Of a DNA stretch of 64,000 nucleotides, positions 58,783 to 64,000 are shown piece after piece. Below the pieces are notes generated by a model. That model was not told the DNA's origin. It made no database searches and worked only from the letters and a program-made list of their open reading frames with translations. Numbering within the stretch: position 1 is the stretch's first letter; each line of letters starts with the position of its first letter. Origin of the DNA: Ilex aquifolium (Eukaryota > Streptophyta > Magnoliopsida > Aquifoliales > Aquifoliaceae); NCBI GenBank assembly GCA_951799425.1, contig OX637394.1, positions 38,395,001 through 38,459,000 on the forward strand. The letters run 5' to 3'. Both the position numbers and the translations under genes were made by a program.

Positions 58783-59844
58783 CTAAAAATTAAAACCCCG
58801 CTTTTTCATAATCTCTATCTTTAGGTTATTCCAATATGTTGCAGAAATTGGGTCCATGCCAGTAGTGTCAGTTTCCATAATTTTCATTTCATTCTGCCTT
58901 TCAATTTCTTGCACCTGCCTTTCTTTAATTTCTAATTGTCTACGATGTTGCTCCAATGCTATCTCCTGTTGAGCATAAATTTTGTCGTGTCGCTCAACTT
59001 TTTGTCATTCCACTTCCATTCTTTCATTCCAATGGTGATGATCTAGTGATGCTTCAATACCAGTTTGCTTCTCTTTGTTTTTAAGTTGTTTCTTCAAAAC
59101 CTTTTTGCCCAATGACCTATCGATGTTGGGAGTGGAAGAGGGTTTAGTGTCATCCCCTAAATATGGAGTTGAATAGCAAGATTCAACATGAGTTGATTCA
59201 GCAGGACTACCAGTTGAATGAGTTTTTGCTCTCTTATTGCTGGTGAGATTATCAGTCTATTTCCGCTCCATTTTCAATATATTCCAACAATGCTCGTATT
59301 GAAATGGTCTTCCAATAATCTTAGCAAACATTTTTTTTGCGTCATCAACCTGAAAAACATATGAAATTATTCAGTCAATAGTTCAAATATCAAATCATAG
59401 TAGTGTCTAAATTAAAAGCTTAAGCATTACATTGTTTTACTCGGTGTGTCCACTTTGTCGCAGTCTTTCAATTTGACTATAAAAATCGACAAATTTGATG
59501 CATTTTTCATTTATATCAGTCCAACGACTTTTAATAGAAGATTGCGAACGCTCTTCTTGATTGCCTCCATGAAGTTCTAAGTATTGCAATATTCTTTGCC
59601 AGAAAGCACCACCTTGTTGTTCATTCCTAGTAATTGCATCTTTACTCGTGTTAAGCCACGTAAACACAATTAATTTATCTTCTTCTAGAGAGAAGTTCTT
59701 TGTCCTTTGCGATTTTCTCACTCTTGGAACGACTTCATTTTGTACTGGCGCCAATACTGTAGGATTGATCTGCATAGTATCATCATATAAATCGGTATCG
59801 TTCATAAGCAAATGAGTGAAAGAACCATCAAATTGCGAATCCAT
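58783..59844 (-). pseudogene. Harbinger Myb/SANT-like DNA-binding protein (ORF1), 2 exons
   Basis: Partner protein that binds element ends for the transposase. Exon 1 from Met 59844: Myb-like core NFSLEEDKLIVFTWLNTSKD, FWQRILQYLELHG and SSIKSRWTDINEKCIKFVDFY. A donor lies near 59440. Exon 2 starts at 59349 (VDDAKKMFAKIIGRPF) and ends in a long charged coiled coil, with stop TAG at 58783-58785. Stops inside exon 2 (after LKMERK and after MEVE) show decay. Host copies are often annotated as GST T3-like or NAM-associated proteins. Confidence 0.85.
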
Positions 59845-60532
59845 CTACCAAAAAAATATATATATTATAATCAATTTAAATAATGAGCATAAAATAATCA
59901 ATTAAAAAATAAATAAAATTACCCTTAATTAAAATAAATAAATTTGCCATAAATTATAAAACAATTTATATATTATAAATTATAAATTAAAACAAGAAAA
60001 GGGGGCAGATGTAATTATAAATTACAATCCCTTCCCCTTCCCCTAAATAAAATAGTTCCTACCTCTTCCCTTGCTAGATCGTCTTATTCCCCTTCCCCTT
60101 CATCCCCTTCCCCTGTGCCTCTCTGCAACTTACAACGGCAACAGAGCTATGCGAGCAGTACACCAACAGCAAGGGTTTAGGGAAGCTTGGGTTTTCGATA
60201 TCAAAGGCAAGGATTCAAGGAAGCTATTTTCTGGGAGCATTGAATTGAGATGAATAATCAAAGGGAAGGATTCAGGCAAGTCTCTTTCCCCTTTCCTCTC
60301 TCTGTATTTTTATAGAAATTTTGGGTGGAATATAGCCGTTGAAAGGAACAGTAGCCACCAACGGCTATGTTGCAACCTCTCAATTCTCTCTTCAAAGTTG
60401 CCAAATATGCCACCCCAAAATCCTAGATGCAATTTTGCCACCTCCGTTGGAGTTCGAATTTTTGCAGTTGGGGTGCCATTTTAGCAGTTATGGGGATGGC
60501 ATCCCTGATGGAAACTCCCGTTGGAGTTGCTC
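59845..60532. other. Harbinger right terminal region
   Basis: Non-coding leader of the Myb-like gene and subterminal sequence up to the TIR (60511-60532). The subterminal GGGTGCCATTTTA mirrors the left end. Confidence 0.7.
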
Positions 60533-60535
60533 TTA

Positions 60536-60724
60536 ATCGAATAAACCCAGCATTTATATTTTCTTCAGATGGAGTCCTTGTACTTCACAATTCCCCAATG
60601 GAGCATTTGGGTTTCTGAAAATGTAGGGTCTTCTCTTAAGAGCCTATTAAGAAACGTACATTCAAGAAACAGAGGTGTTGAAACTTCATGTAGAAGTCAA
60701 TAAGCAATGCTCCTTATTGAAATA
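60536..60724 (+). other. Short host spacer, possible exon remnant
   Basis: Unique sequence between the Harbinger end and the second Helitron. TTTTCTTCAG just before 60569 looks like a splice acceptor and a 44-codon frame follows. It may be the continuation of the gene fragment at 30018. Weak. Confidence 0.2.
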
Positions 60725-62300
60725 CTAGTTATTGTCTGTGTCTGAAGGCACAGAGTAATAAAAAAAATGGTCAACAATAAATATATTTATATTCATATCT
60801 AAAATCAAATCACAAATATAGAGGAGAGAGAAAAGAATTTAAGTACCGGTTATAGTAGGACTGAGCGATGGTAGTGGTGGTGGGTGGTAGTGGCGGTGGT
60901 GGGGTGGCGATGTCGGTGGTGGTGGTAGTGGTGATTGTCGTGAGGGGTGGTGGTTAGGCGATAGGGGTAGTGGTTGTACGGGTGATGGTTGGACAATGGC
61001 GGTGGTGGTAGGGTGGTGGTGGTGGGGTGAAGGTGACGGTTGTGGTGGTGATGATGGTGGTGGGGATAGTGGGGATGGTGGTGGTCGGGCAGTAGGGGTA
61101 GTGGCAGGGTGGCGACAGTAATAATGGTGACAGTGGTGATAGTAGGGGACAATGGTGGTTGTTGTGGTAGAGGTGGTGGTGGGGTGGCGATGGTAGGACA
61201 GTGACGGTGGTGGTAGGGTGGTGGGGGGGTGGAGGTGACAGTGGTGGTGGTGGGGTAGCAACGATGGTGGTGGTGGCGGTGGGGTGGCACCAGTGGTGAT
61301 GGTAGGGGTGGTATGGTGACGACAAAGATGGTGATGGTAAGGGGCGGGGGGTGGGCGGTGGTGGTAGTGGTGATGGTGGTGGGTGGGGTGGTGGTGGTGG
61401 GGTGGTGACAGTGGAGGTGGTAGTGGTAGTGGTGATGATGGTGGGGGGTAGTTTGGTGGTGGGCTGGGGTGGCGGTGGTGGTGGTAATGGTAATGGTGGT
61501 GGGGGGTGATGGTGGTAGTGGTAGGGCGATGGGGGTGATGGTGGTAGTGGTGGTGATGAGGTAGTTCCAAACACTACTTTTTTTTTTAAAGTATTTATGA
61601 GAGATAGTAGGGGGCAGTGATGATTGTCGTGGCAGAGGTGGTGGTGGGGTGGCGGCGACGGTGGTAGGACAGTGGCGATGGTGGTAGAGTGGTGGTGGGG
61701 TGGAGGTGACAGTGGTGGTGGTGGGTATAATGGGGATGGTGTTGGTCGGGCAGTGGTGGTGGTGGGGTGGCAACGATAGTGATGGTAGGGGTTGGTATAG
61801 TGACGACAACGATGGTGATGGTAAGGGGCGGGGGGTGGTGGTAATGGTGATAGTGATGGTGGTGGGGTGGTGACATTGGTGGTGGTGGTGGGGTGGCGAC
61901 AGTGGAGGTGGTAATGGTGATGATGGTGGGGGGGATAGTTTGGTGGTGTGGTGGCGGTGGTGGTGGTGGTAATGATAATGGTGGTAGGGGGTGTTGATGG
62001 TAATAGTGATGGTGGTGGGGCTATGGGGGTGATGATGGTAGTGGTGGTGATGAGGTGGTTTCAAACACTACTTTTTTTTTTTTAAAGTATTTATGAAAAA
62101 TTATAAGTATTAAAAGTACTTTTAAAAAATCACCTCAAACACACCCATAAGGGACCTATTTTCCCTATTAAATTTAGAGTGTTAATATTAGCTGTCAAAT
62201 TAACTTTAAAGTAAAATTGAAAGAGATCTCATCCGCGAATAACAAAAGTCATTTTGTTTATCTTTTTAGATTTGAATTGTATTGTACTTTATTATATAGA
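60725..62300 (-). mobile_element. Second Helitron, non-autonomous, 1.6 kb
   Basis: Minus orientation. The 3' end has CTAG at 60725 and a hairpin CTGTGTC/GGCACAG (60736-60753, one wobble pair). The 5' end at 62300 begins TCTATATAATAAAG. It lies between A (60724) and T (62301). No Rep gene. It is a diverged relative of the 16 kb Helitron (same TGAA loop) filled mostly by a GGT-rich tract. Confidence 0.85.
60855..62060. repeat. GGTGGT-rich low-complexity tract, 1.2 kb
   Basis: Extremely G/T-rich on the plus strand (GGTGGTGGTGATGG-type), C-poor. It contains an internal duplication of about 495 bp: the landmark CAAACACTACTTTTTTTT occurs at about 61568 and 62064. His/Pro-rich ORFs on the minus strand are artefacts. 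Confidence 0.92.
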
Positions 62301-62876
62301 TAGAGTCCAACTATCGGGCAGCTAAAATAATCTGCCAAAACAGTTCCTTAAAATTCTCACTATTTCTTAAATTCATGGACCCAATTCAATACATTTTTTT
62401 TAGAGTATCCTACTTTCATGCAATTCACAGGATTCAACAAGCAATCGATATTTCATGATCAAGGGTGTAATACATGGACTACATTGCCATAAGTAAAAGA
62501 GTTACAACAGTTGATGAAGTTTAGAAACGAATTTTGTGGGTTATGTTCTGATGGCTCATGAGAATTCTATTACTTCATAATATTTGTAGTGTATGATTTA
62601 TGGATTGATCGAAATTGAAAGAAAATATGTGTACTTAAGCACCCAAAAGTAAGGCATGTAGGACACAATTGGGATGGAGATTCTCATTAGAAACTGCAAG
62701 TGGAAATTTTAATTTTGCAGTTCTGAAGCTGTGAAGCTATAAACATTAACAAAAAGATAGAAAAAGGTTAACTTTCTATGCTTCCCTCTGTGGAACATCT
62801 GATGTATTTTGGGAAGAAGGAATTATGGATGAGAAGAGAAGAAGAATAATCTTATATATCCCGAATAGCTCTGTTC
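62301..62876. other. Spacer and 3' flank of the DUF599 gene
   Basis: AT-rich, no gene or repeat seen. The 3' UTR of the minus-strand gene probably takes up about 62650-62876. Confidence 0.55.
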
Positions 62877-63763
62877 TTATAGTTGCGGGCTGTTGTCATG
62901 GTTGGACAACTGAAGTCTGCTTCTATTTCCATGTCGCATTTGATTGTGCTCTGTGGTTATTCCCTGACCAATCTTCTTGAAAAGGTTACGACTCTGGAGC
63001 GGCTGATATGGATGCAGTGGGGTTGAATTGGTGTCTAAATTATGCAACACTGCCACCATAACTACCACGGAAACAAACATTGGGATTGGACCAAAGATCC
63101 ACAGCAACAAAGTGGTGGCAAAATAGATTGCTCGAAGGCCAACTTCCCAGTAGTTACTTCCTCTTACCATTTCCTTCTCGACGTAGGTTGCAGGAATGTC
63201 GGTGTTTGGCATGCTTATGAGAAAACTGGCATGAACAAAGCACCTAATAGTTTGTACGAAAGCAGTAAAAGCCAGTAGGAAACAGGAAAGGAGGGCAATG
63301 TATTTGATGGAGACGGTAGATGGCCGTACGTCTCCGTAAATGAGATTGCTCGTGAAAATGTTGTCGGAAGAGCTTCCGAGCCATGCTCCGATTAGAGAGC
63401 TCAGAACTAGGCAGATTGAAGAGAGGGAAGTGGCCGCAGACATGTTGCTGCTGATCACGGATATAGCAAACCCCCTGTCCTTTGCGTCAACCTGCCAATA
63501 CCCATTGAAGTTCTGGAGGAGATGAATATAGATTCAACGGAGAGATGCTTTATAATTTGAAGATAAGAAGAGTTTGGGGGGGTTCTGACCTGCATCATTC
63601 TCTCAACCCAAGCTTTTTTGTTGTGGTATTCATAGCCGATGGATGTTGTCTCAGGAAGGTTTAGGATTCTGTAGAGGAGGAAGAGATGATATCCAAACAT
63701 GATCAATAGCCCAACTGGGACCAAAACTAGATCCAAGTACTCCTTCCTCCAGGTCAACGCCAT
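62877..63763 (-). CDS. DUF599 family membrane protein, 2 exons
   Basis: Plant multi-pass membrane protein of unknown function. Exon 1 is 63763-63590 and exon 2 is 63491-62877 (stop TAA), giving 262 codons; the intron has a GT donor after MMQ and an AG acceptor before VDAKDRG. The start MALTWRKEYLDL is typical of the family. Membrane segments: about residues 12-33 (VLVPVGLLIMFGYHLFLLY), 70-95 (SLSSICLVLSSLIGAWLG), 115-140 (YIALLSCFLLAFTAFV) and 180-215 (TTLLLWIFGPIPMFVSVVV). The C-terminus is hydrophilic. Intact; the only gene right of the transposon stack. Confidence 0.88.
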
Positions 63764-63764
63764 T

Positions 63765-63765
<1 letters not shown>

Positions 63766-63818
<53 letters not shown>
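63766..63818 (-). repeat. (GA)n microsatellite in the DUF599 5' UTR
   Basis: About 25 uninterrupted CT dinucleotides on the plus strand (GA on the coding strand), ending 3 bases before the ATG. GA runs in plant 5' leaders can bind BPC/GAGA-type factors; whether this one does is unknown. Confidence 0.92.
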
Positions 63819-63822
<4 letters not shown>

Positions 63823-64000
63823 ATTGAAACTTGATAGTTTTGTAGATCTTGGTAGTTGAACGAAGGTGATTTCACTATGTTTCAAAAAGGTTTGGTCATG
63901 ATGATTTAAAAACAAGGGTAATAATTGTTATCCAACTGTTAGTCAACATGTTAGTTATAAACTCAACTGAGCAATGCTATGTAATCCAAATCTGCAACTC

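Larger units (their letters stand above)
30441..60532 (+). mobile_element. PIF/Harbinger DNA transposon, split by nested elements
   Basis: Terminal inverted repeats GAGCAACTCCAA at 30441 and TTGGAGTTGCTC ending at 60532, with about 21 of 23 positions matching, flanked by TTA. It carries both Harbinger genes in convergent orientation: a DDE transposase (plus strand, in two pieces) and a Myb/SANT-like DNA-binding protein (minus strand). Removing the gypsy insertion leaves about 3.7 kb, a normal size for the family. Stops and frameshifts in both genes make it the oldest and most decayed layer. Confidence 0.92.

Noticed and set aside
60839..62064. Long His/Pro/Thr-rich ORFs (up to about 400 codons) on the minus strand
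   Set aside because: They are translations of the GGT-rich tract; C-poor repeats leave several frames open at once and no domain is present.
1..64000. tRNA, rRNA, CRISPR arrays or bacterial-type operons
   Set aside because: None seen; the TGGTATCAGAGC motifs are retrotransposon primer-binding sites complementary to tRNA, not tRNA genes, and the direct repeats lack CRISPR spacing.

Overview
The window is nuclear DNA of a flowering plant, most likely a eudicot. The evidence is three intron-bearing plant genes, GT-AG introns, AT-rich spacers, and plant-type retrotransposons primed by initiator-Met tRNA, an RTE-type LINE, PIF/Harbinger, Helitrons and an endogenous pararetrovirus. The species cannot be named from the sequence.

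Layout, left to right. (1) 1-7034: Ty3/gypsy element on the minus strand, running off the left edge. Its pol frame is open, its gag has one frameshift, and a 2.9 kb LTR lies at 4127-7034. It sits in (2) 7035-~9700, a decayed caulimovirid-like endogenous pararetrovirus with a protease, an as-1-like promoter and a polyA signal. (3) ~10085-11490: dead RTE-type LINE. (4) 11811-14811: MMS21/HPY2-type SUMO E3 ligase, 7 exons, 256 codons. (5) 15872-16651: MITE-like inverted-repeat element. (6) 16824-27825: ERL1-like DEDDh 3'-5' exoribonuclease, 6 exons, 322 codons. Its intron 2 carries a poly(A) retroposon with a perfect 15-bp target duplication. Its intron 5 carries a complete antisense Ty1/copia element (22109-27226, duplication ATATT). 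(7) 29084-30007: TIR element, followed by a probable host gene fragment. (8) 30441-60532: a 30 kb Russian-doll insertion. A PIF/Harbinger transposon (TTA duplication) is split by a chromodomain Ty3/gypsy element (31697-58073, duplication CATGC). That element's 3' LTR is split by a 16.2 kb Helitron (41715-57903) inserted between A and T. (9) 60725-62300: second, non-autonomous Helitron, mostly a 1.2 kb GGT-rich tract. (10) 62877-63763: two-exon DUF599 membrane-protein gene on the minus strand.

The nuclear genes are unrelated: a nuclear SUMO ligase for genome stability and endoreduplication control, an organellar RNA-processing nuclease, and a membrane protein of unknown function. Nothing suggests they act together. 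Most of the biology is in the layered mobile elements. The most unusual object is the 16 kb Helitron. It has a near-complete Rep/helicase gene and a second Helitron 3' terminus 2.9 kb inside its 5' end, which suggests a composite element made by terminus bypass. Limits: all boundaries and translations were read by eye, family names rest on recognised motifs, and no database was searched.
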